From Massariosphaeria phaeospora (lineage: Eukaryota; Ascomycota; Dothideomycetes; Pleosporales), in contig JAADJZ010000001.1 in NCBI GenBank assembly GCA_011032825.1, positions 2,108,001-2,172,000 on the forward strand: a DNA stretch of 64,000 nucleotides, given 5' to 3'. The position numbers were made by a program, and so were the translations under genes. Every line of letters starts with the position of its first letter. Position 1 is the first letter of the stretch. Shown here one piece after another: positions 11,154 to 23,709 of this stretch. Below the pieces are notes generated by a model. It was not told the DNA's origin. It ran no database searches and worked only from the letters and a program-made list of their open reading frames with translations.

Positions 11154-12007
11154 GTCGAGAAGAGAAAGTTGGAGAACTGGCTCCGTTTATAGTGAACTTA
11201 AGAACTTGTGGTTGTTCCTGTCGGTATGGACCGGGGCTAACGTCCATCGGAGCTAGGTCTTCGCTGCCCCTTAACTCCGACGCTGTGCCTCACTCATCTA
11301 CCGTATCATTCTATGGTTTTTGGGGGTTTAGCTAGTACACAAAGATGAGATCAAAGCCCCTCGTATCTCAGAACACAAATCACGTGGTTTCAAAAGGTAA
11401 CACAAATCTGCTGTTCGTGATTGGAAGAGTGCGCGGTCATCGGCGGGACCGCCTCATCTACCGTATAAACTAGTTTATACGCCCGGGGCGTATGTCCCGT
11501 CTTTTTAGCCAAGGATAACTTTGAGGAAGAGGGAGGGGGCGTATAACCGAGTCTTGAGGGGGGCGTATAGCCTGTTTTGTACCAAAACTTTTACCTCCGA
11601 AAAATAGGGCGTATAAAGCAGTTTATACGGTATCATATCCTTGCTACATGTCAACTCTACACAAATACTTCTGTATCAGGCTCTATAGTTGGGATGTTGT
11701 TAGCAAACATTGGACAGAGAGGCGATCACACCTAGAGGCGGTTGTTGTACGGAGAACGAAGTCAGAAGTGGGTCAGAACGAGCACGGTACCAAGAGTGTG
11801 CAAAACACAACACCATTCGATTCATACATGTTTCTAAACGCGCAAAAAGCTCCTTACAGAAAGGGCCAGCCTTCGGGTATCAAAACGACTAAAAGAAAGG
11901 ACAAGAAATAGTAAAGTTAGGACAGAAAGCTGTACAGTTTGAGAAAGAGACACGGGATGGGCCGTAAAGTCGTGAAAAGTACATAACAATAGGCCAGAAA
12001 CGATCGA
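11154..12007. other. Intergenic region holding the MITE
   Basis: Apart from the 170-bp element at 11461-11630 and a possible excision scar at 11295-11310, the region shows no gene. It contains the MFS promoter (11154 upward) and the 3' end of the DUF7053-type gene. The frame at 11648-11911 has no recognisable feature. Confidence 0.55.
11461..11630. mobile_element. 170-bp MITE with TA target duplication (Tc1/mariner-like)
   Basis: Inverted ends of about 25 bp are visible: left CCGTATAAACTAGTTTATAC, right (reverse complement) CCGTATAAACTGCTTTATAC, each followed inward by GCCC. The element is flanked by TA on both sides (11459-11460 and 11631-11632). It has no coding capacity. The motif GGGCGTATA is repeated inside it, near 11538, 11569 and 11607. 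TA duplication plus short TIRs points to mobilisation by a Tc1/mariner-class transposase. Confidence 0.8.
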
Positions 12008-13092
12008 TCAAGCCGGAAGCTCGGCAATGAAGTCCCGGATATCCTTGGGCGGAACTGGCGGTGCATCAACCAGAAGCCCAGCAGGGTTGGAATGAAGCGG
12101 GCTGTAGGCATAATGGCATCCTTTTTTCTCCGTATTATAGTGCTGATTCGGGTCGTACGTCGTAGCCGGTAACAGAGTCAAACCGCCATCTGACTTCTGT
12201 GTCCGGGCGTGCGACAAGGTTCGGTGATGGCTGGATTGGTCGGGCTTCTGATCGTGGGGATACGACGGTGCCCGACGATGACCGGGTTCATGCGGTACGC
12301 ACCCGATGAACGAGCTATGACTTGTGAGTGTCGAGGCCTGTGAGAGACTAGGGCTAGTTTGGGTGCTCTGGTTGCTTCCGTTGGATCTCATCCTTTGATG
12401 ACCTAGACTGGCCTGGTACCCTGGAGGGGGTGCGATGAAGATGTCGCCATGGCCCATGCGCTCGCCCGGATCTACGTTCCTCAGCGCCTTTAGTCTTTCG
12501 TTCGCGACGTTCGATTCGAGAATGTGTGCCTTTTCCACCAAACGGTCGACGAGCTTTGCGTGCGAGTCTTTGAAGGTTTTCTTGACGAAGGATATCATCA
12601 TGATGTTGCATTTCATCTTTACATCTTCACGAATGTAGAGACCGTCGCGGGGGATCCCCAGTCCAAGTTCGACAGGTTGCTTAGGTTCGCCGGGGAGGGT
12701 TCCGCCGATACTCCATTTCGCTCGAATGTCTAGACCTAGTGGTGCGTAGACATGGGTTTGGAGACCTTCTGGAAGGTCGTGGAAGCAGGCGTGGTATGAT
12801 ACTGAGCCACTTGCAAGGCCGCCTGGCAGGTAAGACACTTTATCTGCGCTTGGGTCAGTTGATATTCTAAGCCATGGTATAACGGTGAGGTTGATATACC
12901 CTTGATAGTGTACCACGTTGAATAAAACTCGTCGGCTGGAGCATAGCTGGGTGGCTTGCATTTGAAGCGGTCGACTACGAGTGGGTTCAGTTCGATCAAC
13001 TCCGTATGGCTGCGATATGTTTCCATAACTGTTTGTCGTGTGATGCCGGCGGGTAGCGGGGTTATCGACGTGAAGACACTGGTCTTGGACAT
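12008..13092 (-). CDS. DUF7053-type fungal protein
   Basis: A conserved fungal protein of unknown function. Exons 13092-12900 and 12843-12008 across a 56-bp intron (GTATATC...GCGCAG) give 342 aa. The first 180 or so residues form the conserved domain: MSKTSVFTSITPLPAGITRQ at the start, DRFKCKPPSYAPADEF, then across the splice DKVSYLPGGLASGSVSYHAC and HDLPEGLQTHVYAPLGLDIR, and later KCNIMMISFVKKTFKDSHAKL. The fold is possibly START-like. The C-terminal half is Ser/His/Pro-rich and disordered. A longer open frame continues upstream of the splice but is not conserved-looking, which supports the spliced start. The family name is from memory. Confidence 0.85.
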
Positions 13093-14291
13093 GATGAATG
13101 GTATGGACCCGGTCTCTTCCTGATCCGTGGTCTTGTTCGATAGGAATGGCCAACTGCTCTTGATTCAACAGATTACTTTTGTCCAGAGGGATAGTAAATA
13201 GTGGTATGTACGTGGAGTGTAAACTAGGAAGGGTGTGAGGCATCGAAGAGCAAAGGGCGAGACCGGCTGTACTTGTTTCAACCGCGAGAGACCCTTCCGA
13301 CGGTACCTTCGGAGCAGCCACACTCCTGCAGGCCGTCGCCAAGAGCACGAATGTGCTTGTCCCCGCTGTGCCTTGACCACAGCGACCGCAGCGGGGTGGA
13401 AATAAGCTTCCATCATACAGCTGCGCTTGCGCCGGATCGTCGCCTTGCCGCGCACCGCCGACTCTATCATTCGTACGCGCAAGCCGAGGATATGCCCGCA
13501 ACAGATCCGACAGGTGAGCTGGAGAAACACTGCTTTGAAGAGATGAGAAGGGAGGGTGATGACAACAGCAGGGCTGGAAGAATTCACAGGAACCGGAATC
13601 TAGTAATGCTAGCGGTCTTGGTGGTTTGCTTGGCCCGTTTGAGGCGTGGGGGACGGACTAGCCTAAACGGGGCTCGCGCGGCTCGTGTTTCAAGTTCTGG
13701 GGTTCACGACGTCGATTCCTGGGGGCGAGATATGATCTGTTTGTCGGCACAGAAGCTTTGAGGATCGCGAGTGCTTTTGTTCTTAAGCGTCCAACGTACC
13801 ATTTGGGAAGTCACTCAGATAGACCAAAGAATACGCATCTTCAGATTGTGGGCAACATACACAGTGTGCATCACCTTCAACAGAAGACCGATTCGGATGT
13901 CATTCGGCGTTATGCAGCGGACTTTTGCTTCAGGCAATTCACGTCTCTTCAGAGTTTCACCCAAGCGAAGGCGTAGAGGAGTCGGCCCATATTCCGCCGC
14001 CAAGTAACCCACCCTGTCAGGGTCAATTGGGAGAGAATAAGCAAACAATAATTCGCATTAGAGTCGTTCCAACTAAGAAAGCGTAGCAGTATGATATAGA
14101 ACACAGAAGGACAAAAAGATTGCGTAGTACCATATGTGACCCAAAAATCACCCACCAGCTTTCATCGTGGCACCAGTCCGGATGATCGCTCGTATGCCGT
14201 TCTGGCCCAAGTACTCGTGACGTCGTTCGAAGGCATTACAGGCTACCGGCGCCTCTCGTGTTGTTGTTCCACCATAAATGACAGCTAGTCA
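13093..14291. other. Intergenic spacer, no gene seen
   Basis: About 1.2 kb upstream of the DUF7053-type gene and downstream of the MARVEL gene. Overlapping frames on both strands at 13165-13760 are mutually exclusive and lack domain features. No repeats stand out. Confidence 0.5.
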
Positions 14292-14865
14292 TTAAACGCC
14301 CTGGTGCATCTCAACCTTACGGTCCAGTTTCCTCACCCCTCCCTTCATAGCAACCCTGAAGAAGAAGAACATACCCCAGCTCGCTGTGGCAGCCCAAGCA
14401 GCCCACTGGATTGCGCTGATCACAGTTGCCGCCTTTGCAATGTTGCAGACAGTGCCAAAGCAGATGCGATCATTGAGGAACAACGCTAGTGCGATGAAGC
14501 CACCCATCCAGAAAAGCATTGTTATCCATTCAAGGACTAGAAATGCGATCTTGGCTACCATGGTTTCGGTGGTGCGGGGTATCTTCCAGGGGACGATGGC
14601 CAGGACGGGGAGGGCGAGGATTGACCACACGGGTGTGGCAACCATGAAGTTTATCTCTGTGGGCGAGCTCTGACGCCAGTGCGCTGTCCACCAAGAGGAG
14701 ACTACTTAGTTTAGCTATGTTCCAGTAGAAATCCTTTCCCGAACGTGCGAGACGGACGACGACGATGAAGGATCAGTGAACCATACCATATCCCATTAAC
14801 CCCAACACCACAACAGACAACACGACCTGTACGCCACGCACCGCAAGGACCCAGTTAACAGCCAT
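14292..14865 (-). CDS. MARVEL-domain-like four-TM membrane protein
   Basis: A small integral membrane protein, probably of the fungal MARVEL-like group found at the plasma membrane or in trafficking vesicles. Exons 14865-14787 and 14701-14292 give 162 aa. Four hydrophobic segments are visible: VLAVRGVQVVLSVVVLGLMGY; VATPVWSILALPVLAIVPW; VAKIAFLVLEWITMLFWMGGFIALALF; and AKAATVISAIQWAAWAATAS followed by WGMFFFF. The loop between segments 1 and 2 contains WWTAHW, a pattern frequent in this family. The intron (GTATGG...AAGTAG) restores the N-terminal segment that the exon 2 frame alone lacks. The short C-terminus is basic. Confidence 0.82.
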
Positions 14866-16172
14866 CGTATCGATGTCGTAACGCTCGAAGAACGAATGTA
14901 TCTCGTAGGATGAAAAAAGAGCCGACTCAAAAAGGAAACCAACGAACGCACGAACTCGATCAACAAGTTCAGAAAGAGAATCCAGGAGGATGAAAAAAGC
15001 TCAAACGTTGACAAGAGGCGTTCGAGAAGAGTGAGAAAGAGGAGAAGAAAGGACAGCCAAGCCCGCCTCTCATACGGAATTCTGTTCAACCTCCTTGTAA
15101 CACTACCAGCTTCAGCGGCACGCCAGTATTGCGAAAACCACGACCCCTACCGCGCGGCATCGCGACGCGCAAGCGTTGCGACAAGAAGATTGTCTATGCG
15201 AGGGGTTCAAGCCGGCACGCTGACTCGCCACTGTTCCAGCCTTGTGTGATTCTCGCGTTTCACATGGGGTCAAGATGTCAAGATCCGGGTCCCGCATGAG
15301 GGGTTCCGGAACGAGAACGTCCGGGAGATTGGATAGCCTGACTACCTTAGGCTATTATTGCAGATGGAAGGTACTGAAGATGCGTATATATTGATGATCC
15401 GCGTCTTTTGTTCTGAACGGTAGATGGTGGTTGCAGGTGGCGGTAGCGATCGAGATCGGGATCGGATTACGTCTTTTTTATCGATAACGGATACTCCGAA
15501 AGATTTGTCTACAGAGTGATCAACGCGTGCGACAAGGCGCCTCGAACAGTCCAAAAGCAACTACTAGTCGACTTCACAAATGCACACGGCAGGTTTCAGT
15601 ACCCATTTTATAGATTAGATATCACCATTTTTATGTACCATATAGAGCACGTCCGGTAGTTTCTTCATATGAGTCGAAGAGTAAACCCCGAGCCCTTCAT
15701 GTAGGCCATCCAGAGAAGGTGTGTACTACCAGGTCACCGGTCGCCCATCGTGATAGAAATCAGCATCCCTTAGAGTTACATCGAGCATTTCAGCATCGCG
15801 AGACCCTTAGAGAACGCCGGAAAACCACCACTGAAGATGCCGAACGGTGTAGTAACGCAAGAAATGAAGTAAACTGGGAAAGTTTAAAGCCCTAGACCGG
15901 TGGTCTTTCACATCGCGCCTGTTCCATGACCGTTTGTCCATCATATTGACAGCTGGAAAATTCCCAAAAGCCATACGATGCCACCCCGTAACTGAGAAAG
16001 TCAAGCTTTCCCAAGTCCTAAGACTATTACAATTGAAATACAGAAGATACTGCCGATAGAGAAGCGCGACGGTGAAATTGAGAGCACGTAAGATCATGGC
16101 GTTTTCAGCACAAAGTAAATCGAACGTGAGCGGCGCAGCTATACTCTACTTCAGTCAAGTACCACAGGTAAC
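14866..16172. other. Intergenic spacer, no gene seen
   Basis: About 1.3 kb between the 5' end of the MARVEL gene and the 3' end of the EDC4-like gene. I see only short frames without domains and no clear repeat. Confidence 0.5.
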
Positions 16173-19100
16173 TCAAGCACGGGCTTCATATGGCGTTACA
16201 GCCCGAGTGAGCTCGTTGACTTTGGTGACCAGGGAGGAGATGCGGCGGAGTAGAGGGTTGCCCGGAGAGTCCTCGTTGAGTTTGATGTACGCGGTAGTAA
16301 GGCGTTGGTTCATAATCTCCATAATCTTGGGAACGATATCACGGATCTCGTTATCCTTGAGGCTATGTTAATTCGAGCTCATAAGTTCAGTGCATGGTAC
16401 TTACATTGGGGTTGACAACGTTCAAGACGGACTCGAGCCAAGTCAACCGTTCCGGTAGATTCTTTTCCAGCGCATCTGTCACCACAGCGCCAGTCGAAAG
16501 TGCCAGTAACGGGGTAACGTGGCTGAGATACGCGGGGTTGCAGGTAACAAATACAGTGTCGAATAGTTCCGTAGGACGTTTTGATTGGAGCCAAGTCATC
16601 GTGCCTTGTTCGTAGTTGCCATCGACCATCATTTGGTGGATTGCTTCCGCCTCCAACTGCTCGGGCGTCTTCTGCTTTGCTGGAGAGTGGGTCGCCTGAG
16701 GCGAAGGGCGTGCCCTGCCGCTGACTTCAGGTGCCGACTTGGAGATGTGCTGCTGTAGCCTCGCGACTTGACCTTGGAGCTCGGCTTGAGTGGAAGCCAT
16801 AGACTGAATCGTCTGGAGGCAGGTTTGAACTGTATCAGCGAGTTGGGCGATTTTGGTAGCATCGGTGCGACGCTGTGCTTGGTCTTGGCGAAGCTGTTCC
16901 CCTATCTGGTGCTCGATCAGGTGTGTCAAATTCGTGATCGAGGGATTGATAACGGATCCTACGGACGCGCCAATCATTGAATCAACATTTCCGATGACTT
17001 TCTTGGCCACCTGGTCAGAGAGGGGCTGGAAAGTTTGCGGATTTTGCAAAGCTTGAGAAATAGCTTCGGGAATCTCCTTGGCAAGGTGGGAGCCCAGAGC
17101 CGTCTCCAGGTTATCGCTAATGCTCTTATCAAGAGTAGAAGCCGTCTGCGTCAAGACCTCAGGAAGGAGAACGTCACGGATGTTCTCGTTCACCATCTTC
17201 CGGATAACGCCTTCAACATTTTCAGTCAAGGTACTTGAAACAAGACGTAGGATAGCCTCTTGCTTAGCTCCGTTAGTAGCATTCATGACACGCTTGTCCT
17301 CGTCCAAGCGCTTGTACATAACATCGAGCTCGCGTGACAGACCTTGGCTGATCTCAGACTGCAACATTTCTTGGAGCTTCTGAGCGTCGAATTCGACGGC
17401 AGGAGCAGACGGGGTGGCCGGTTGCTGGAAGTGTTGGCTAATCAGCTTCTTCGCCCAATCAGGTGCTTCAATTTCTGGTGCTTTGGTTGATGTAGGTTCG
17501 ACGACCGCAGTCGGCTCTGGGATGGCTGGGGACTTCGAGCGCGGAGTGGCTTGAGCGGCTTGCGCATAAGAAGGGGGAGGGGCACGAGTGCTGTTCGAAA
17601 CTTGAGAAGCCGTTTCCGTGGTAGACCGCTTCTTTTTCTTCTTTTCCGACTTCTCGCCCCCATTGATGATGGCAGCACGAGCGGCGTCCTGCTTGCTCTC
17701 CACTTTGGCTAAAGTAGAAGCACGCATCGCAGCTTCAGGGGTCATAGATTGACGCGAAGCGTTGCTACTCTCTTTCTTGATGCTCTCCCGTGCGGATCGT
17801 TCAGAGGACGGCTTCGGGACTGGCGTGTCACCGCTAGTAGAAGACTCGTCTGGGATCGGTTGAGGTGGCTTCAGCTGCGAGAGCGTGATAACTCCCTCCT
17901 CTTCAGCTTCCTTTGGATGTAACGGTTCGCCTTCTTTCTTCCAGCCTAAGTCGCTGCGTCGAATGCGAAGAGTGCATACCCCCTTGGAATGCATTACGTA
18001 CAACTCGAAGAGTCCAGTGTTGTCCGGATCATCCACGTCAGCGGGTCCGGCGGGCTCGTTGAGCATGTGAAGGCTTCGGATCTGTCCTTTCGAGGCGAAC
18101 GAGTACTCGGAAAGGCTAGTCATGATTGCCGTTGCATTAACGGCGGGTAATGGTGGGTGCACCCTGTCGCTCTTGTGAGCGAGGCGAGAGATATATTGAG
18201 CCTGGCTCATGATTCCCAAATTGTATCGCGGACAAGATACGTGAATGAAAAAGATGGAGTTGCGAGTTGGGTGCGCCACAGCCATGATACCCGTCCTAGG
18301 GTGTAAGGCGACGCTACAGATCGCATCAGACTCCTTCTCATGCGGAAGATTGATTTCTTGGACGGCTTTCCCGAGTCCCAAATCCCATAACTGGAAAGCG
18401 TGGTTTTGCTTCATACCGACCATGACGTATCTCAAGGCAATCCCTTTATTAAAAGGTTTGTCCTTGTCAAAGAAGAAGACGGACGTGGGCCACGACTTAG
18501 CCGTTGGAGAAGTCGTGTGGAACTCCAGCAGGGTATCGGAGACCTCCAGCTGACTGGGCGGGTTGTTGGGATTTCCCAACTCAGGGTTAGTAAGAGTACG
18601 GATATCCCAGAAGCGCATGCGGCCTGCCTTGTCCAGGGAGACAATGACCGAGTCGTCTTCGCTGAATGAGAAGTCTTTACCAGCCTTGCCGGTCAAGATC
18701 TTGAGCGACCGCTCTTTGAGATACTTCTCGGTGTGGCACATACGACCCTTGCCGCGCAGATACTCTGCAGCAACTCGCGGCCATACGATATGGATCGACT
18801 TGCCACGACCGACGGCAAAAAACTCGGGGTGACGCGAAGACGGCTTGGCCCGCGTCTTGAGTTGGCCACCGGATGTGTTGTCGTCCTGTGAAGGTGATGG
18901 AGGAAGTGAGAGGCCTTGGGTATCGAGGTCCTCGCCGAATTGGTCGTCTCGGGCGGGCATTAGTGACGTCCAAAACACAGTACCATTGACACCAATGCCA
19001 AGGATACTCTCACGACCCTGCCCTTCAGCCTCATCTGCAGACGCACAGAGAGCAATGTTGAAGATACGCTCCTGATGGTTCTCGAAGACCTGACGATATT

Positions 19101-20571
19101 TCCCGTTCTCCTGGCGGACGATACGAAATCCACCCTTCTTGGCAAGAGCATAGACAATGAAGTTCTTCGTAGCCGAGACGAGTGAACGGTCGATCTGATC
19201 AAACTCCTTCTTTAGCCTGGCAATGTCCATGAACAGTGCGGATGGGAAGGAGATGCGTCGTGGCGGCAATTCCTTCACCGTGATGGAAGCGAAGGCACGC
19301 ATTGGAAACCTATAGACTATTACCGCCTGGTTTTCGTCCTTTGCATTCTTGTCTTCAACTTCGGCGCTCTCCCAGCTGTCGGCAACATCGAGCTGAGCGA
19401 CCTCGTCGACGACCTCTTTCAAAGCCTTAGCCAGCGGTTCAGGTAAAGTTTCATCCAATGCCTTGACATTGCCATTATCCTCGAGTTCTTTCTTGATTTC
19501 AACAGCAGTGTCGACAATCGCCTCCTGGACTTCTCTGATGTCTTCCGGGGACATGTTCTCGATCTCTTCAGCAACTTGCGCCTCGGACTGGTTCTCGGCT
19601 TCAGCGAGAGCTTCCCCGATCTGTTGTCCAATTTGCTCTCCAAGATCGCTGACAGCCTCGGCCACAGTTTCGTGCGGACGAGTGGATACTGCCGGCGACA
19701 GCTTCCGAAACTTGTCGACGTGTTCGCTAGGCTCGGTGCCAGATCCGTCAAGACCATGCTTCGCTTTAAGTATCTCAACCTTGGGCGCCATAAATTTCGA
19801 GCTTTCAGGATTCGGCGTGCGATTGCGCGGGCTAGCAGCTTCTAACTTGTCAAACGGATTGACGTACGTGAACTTCGTGGCTTTTGCCGACTCTGGTTCA
19901 AACGTCATTGGCTGAGCAAACCCAGCGGAGCCAAACACTCTCATAGGGGCGGTAGCAGACGGCCCAGCAGCGTTATCCGAGGGCACATCCTCCAACTGCG
20001 CGTCAGCAAGGTCCTGAGCGATGTCATCTGCAGCCGTTTCTGGCATCTGCATTGTGACGGAAGGAGGAGTGAAAGGTGCCACTGAGCGTCGCGACGACTG
20101 GCTGTCTGACTGCGGGGGCTTCGGGTGGTTGAGTAGCCTCAGCAGGAGATCTTGTGGATTCTCTGGCGACAGGGGGGCCGCCTCGGGCTTTGCGGCAGCA
20201 GCGGGACCTGTTGCAGCAGGAGCCTGATGCGCATTCCTGCCCATGAAATTGGGAACGAAGTCGGATGTCGAGACAGCGCGACCGTGGGGCTGGGCCTGTG
20301 GCGTTGTCTGCGGTGGGCTCGCAGCGTTGGGCTGGTGCTCATGGCGTAGCAGCCTCAACAGCGCCTCCGACTGTTGCTGGTGAGAGCGCTGGGCGGGCAC
20401 CGGCGTGTTCGCGACGGACGTGTTGGGCGACATGACAGCCGATTGATGATGCGGCTGCGGTCCCGAGGGCGAGGGTGAGAAGATGGGGGACGAGACTGAA
20501 GGCTGTTGATGGCTGTGAGGCTGGGTGCCCTGGCCGTTGAGACGGTTGAAGAGCTCTTGCAAATCGGCCAT
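16173..20571 (-). CDS. EDC4/Pdc1-like WD40 decapping scaffold
   Basis: A large P-body protein likely to enhance mRNA decapping, related to metazoan EDC4 and S. pombe Pdc1. Exon 1 runs 20571-16405 and a short last exon 16355-16173 encodes DNEIRDIVPKIMEIMNQ... to EARA; together they give 1449 aa. The intron is GTAAGT...TCAAG (49 bp); the nearer TAG acceptor would hit a stop. Order: MADLQELFNRLNG, a Gln/Pro/Ser-rich disordered region (about 1-400), a WD40-like region (about 430-900, e.g. FWDIRTL, FQLWDLGLG), a Lys/Ser/Pro linker, a coiled-coil region (about 1060-1290) and a helical C-terminal domain with ELFDTVFVTCNPAYLSHV. I chose MADLQ rather than the in-frame ATG 45 codons upstream. Confidence 0.88.
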
Positions 20572-21126
20572 CGTGCCCGAGTGCGAAGCAGCTCTGGCGA
20601 CCGTTAGCGAGGTGAGTTGGGGTGAGAGAGGCTGCGGTGCACGAGAAAGAGGGAGAATGATGGCGGGTGTCATTGATGTGGACGCTCCATCGGCGGACGG
20701 GAGCAAGCTGCTGGCTACTCACCCAAGATTTTGTGCGGCGGCGAGCCTGTGCAGCCACTTGGACGGGGCGGAAGCTGGGTTGGTCGCAGCAGACGTCGCA
20801 GCAGACGTCGCACAGCTGGAACGCGTGCCTCGATTGGGAAGAAAGGACTGAAGCAAGCCGCAGATGGGAGCAATGGGCACAAGAGAAGGACGCAGGCAGG
20901 TGGATTGTCAACAGCTGGAGAGCGGCCGGCGAGCGGGCTGGCGCTGGTGCTGGCGCTAGCCGAGTTTGCTGACGTAAACAGGGCAGATTGGCGCCGTGGC
21001 TGCGCGCCTGACCTCGGAGTACCTACAGCGGCCATGGGCCCGGGCAGTAGTGAGACACGTGAGTATTGCTGTCGTCGATATATTGCTAACTGGTATGATG
21101 AGACACGAAAGACATTATGGGTCTTG
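20572..21126. other. Upstream region of the EDC4-like gene
   Basis: About 555 bp between the EDC4-like start and the ENGase stop. On the minus strand a GTGAGT donor near 20719-20724 after TTGG suggests a 5' UTR intron for the EDC4-like mRNA. A short direct duplication GCAGACGTCGCA occurs near 20789-20812. Confidence 0.4.
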
Positions 21127-23397
21127 TCACGCATACATTTGCACCCTTGCACTAGTCTCGGCCAGCCGTCGACCATCAAATCCCATGCCAATGATCCCGA
21201 CCTCTGTACTAGCTTGGTGCAGTTCATCCCACAAACCACTGGGTAGAAGGTACTCCAAGGCGTATGCTCTTCCTGCAGTCACGGACCCGATTCTCACCAT
21301 GAAGTATGCAAACGGACCGGTTATCTCACTGTAGGGCATGCCACATGACAAGCTCCTGTGTTGGTTCTCATCGTAGTGAGACCAGCATAGGCTCCAATTC
21401 TTATTGTCTCCATCGCCGCGTTTTTCTAGTCTTACGTCTTGGATAGCACACGGGCTCTGGAACTCTAGTATAGCTCTGGGGGAAACGCCCAGCTCCAAGA
21501 CTTCCACTATCTTCACGCTATCTTCCGCGAATGGTGGTGCTCGGATGTGCAGACCAAGCTCCTGGAGGCGTCCGGGACTGACAGTTCCAGGCTCGAGGCT
21601 GACTATGGCTTCAGTGGTCTGCATATGATCTGGTTCGCCGAGGCTGAGGAGCCGGACGCCATTGCTGAACTTGAGGTACAAGCTTACGGCGCCGTTCTGG
21701 GGGTCGAGTAAATTTCGGTAAGTAAGTCGAAGCTGCAATGTCCCGTCGGCCGGCATATTAAGGTTGAACAGTGGTAGCCATTGTTCGTAATTCATCTCGT
21801 TGGCATCCCCATCTAACTCCACGCTCATTACTTCGATTATCAGCTGAGTTCGATCGTTCAAATCCTCGAAGTTTGGCACCAGCACGTGGATGCTACCGCG
21901 ATTCTGTTCAGACACCAGGCTAGACCGTGTTAAATGAGGAAGTACGGACTGGGAGCTGAGCTGCGCCTGAAATTGTCTACATTGATATCCTTTGCCTTGT
22001 ATTTCTTTGATGCGCCTGAATCCCCGGCTAAAATCGGTGTAAAAGAATTTCTCTGAGCCAGCAGAAAAATGTTTCGCCGACTTCGTAATAGGGTTTTCTC
22101 GATTTGTGGGATGCCGTGCCTTAACGTCTCCGCAGGAGCAGGTGATACCATCCCAGGGTTCCCGTCCGTCCCATACGGCATTTTCCATATCCCGGCCGTA
22201 CCCTGGGAAATGCTCAAAAGACCATGCCGGGGCGAACACACCGACTGAAAGACCGACTTCGGCAAGTTTGGAGACAGCCAGTCCGGTATTCGTTCCACCA
22301 CCACCTTTGTCGGGATAGGTGATACGAGGCTGTGTGATCTTGGTTGTGTTTTGCGCCCAGACATCGACTCCAAAGAATACATTTTGCACTGGCAAATTGT
22401 GCTCCTGCGCTTGTGCTTTCGAGTTCCGGGCATCACGTTCGTTCCAACAGTAATTTGTAAGGATACTTCCGCTGGCTATACTAAAAGAGATGTTGTTGGA
22501 GTTGAGGGCGTTCTGGAAATCTGTATACCACATTAGTTGGCTGTCTTCGGAGCACCGCTGCTAAAATCGCTCACCAATTTTGTTGGCAATGGTAATCGCG
22601 TCATACCTGTGCATATGTAAGATGTTCCCAAATTTGGGTTCCATAGCCAATACTGGAGACAAGTGTGACCGAACTTACCAGATCACTTTCTTATCTAACC
22701 CCAAGGCATCCCGCAAATGTCGAAGAAACTGTTCCAGCAGACTACAACCCCAACTCTCTTTTGGAAATGGCTTCTCTATGTTGATAAGATACCCATCAAA
22801 TCCATAATGCTTCGCGATCTGCGCCAGCTTTGCTACTACCGGGAATGCCGCATGATTATCCGCGCCATCACCAACACTGTGACGTTGTAGCAATCTTTCA
22901 GTGTCCCTCGTTTGAGGCTCGACCAGGATGGTGCCCAGAGCCTTCACGCCGTTGCGGTGCAGGGTGTTCGTCCATGCTGGCGGAGGAACACAGACCAGCT
23001 TATGAGAGAAATATATGAAAGTATCAACAAATTGGAGATGCTCGCACGTATAGCTTTCCTCGTCCACTAGAGCACTTTGAACCCGCTCATAGTCATGATA
23101 GTTCCCCGAGTAATCGTGACATAAGAGCACACTGGCCTTGCCGAATTCCTTTCCATCCAGGATCGGGGCCCGTGGCAACAGTGCGGTGTTGGCTCTTGGC
23201 AAGGAATCTGAAGCCTGTGCTGTCCAGGTCTCGAGTTGGTCAAACGTGTCAAAGTACGTGAACCCGACCAGATAATGGAGATCACGCTGTTTCCGCCTCT
23301 GATCGGGTGTGGGCCCGGTGTCTGGCGAAGGGAAGAGATGGCGGTAACCGTCTCGAATGGGCCTCAAGATGTCTTTCCAGCCCAAGATGCTCGCCAT
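21127..23397 (-). CDS. Cytosolic endo-beta-N-acetylglucosaminidase (GH85)
   Basis: The enzyme cleaves the chitobiose core of N-glycans; cytosolic ENGases process free glycans from misfolded glycoproteins. Three exons, 23397-22679, a 32-bp exon 22606-22575, and 22520-21127, give 714 aa with no signal peptide. The catalytic motif is GFDGYLINIE, with Asn206 and Glu208 as the Asn/Glu pair of substrate-assisted GH85 catalysis. Other family blocks are VGFTYFDTFDQLETW, SVLLCHDYSGNYHDYE and HRNGVKALGTILVE, and after splicing YDAITIANKI joined to DFQNALNSNN, then NVFFGVDVWAQNT. The C-terminal 300 aa are beta-rich, as expected for the accessory domains. It is divergent from ERD2 over 312 bp. Confidence 0.94.
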
Positions 23398-23709
23398 GTT
23401 GCGCCTCGCCTATTGGATGTCTTGATGCGAAGTAAGCCCCGTCGAGTAGTTTGTCACTACAGCAGTCAGAGCGCGGAACCCAGGCACGGAGAGCATGTGT
23501 CGATGGGCGTGGGTGATGGGGGTTGATCGCAACCAACGCTCGCGAGTTGGTGACAGGGGTGGTCCACTTCTTGGCAGCAGGGATCCGCGCTGGGCTCCCA
23601 ACGTGTCCATTCCAGGGTTGCAATTTCCATCCCCAATTGCCTTTCCACAGCACCAGACTTCCGCTCCGAACCCCAATTCACCGCCCGCAGCGGTAGTCCG
23701 AAAGCCGTT
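23398..23709. promoter_or_regulatory. Bidirectional promoter, ENGase / ERD2
   Basis: 312 bp between two divergent starts (23397 minus, 23710 plus). Both products deal with glycoprotein quality control or ER retention, so co-regulation is possible. I see no defined unfolded-protein-response element by eye. Confidence 0.5.

Noticed and set aside
12900..13501. Longer single-exon start for the DUF7053-type gene
   Set aside because: The upstream frame has no ATG-led conserved sequence, whereas the spliced model gives the full conserved N-terminus MSKTSVFTSITPLPAG.
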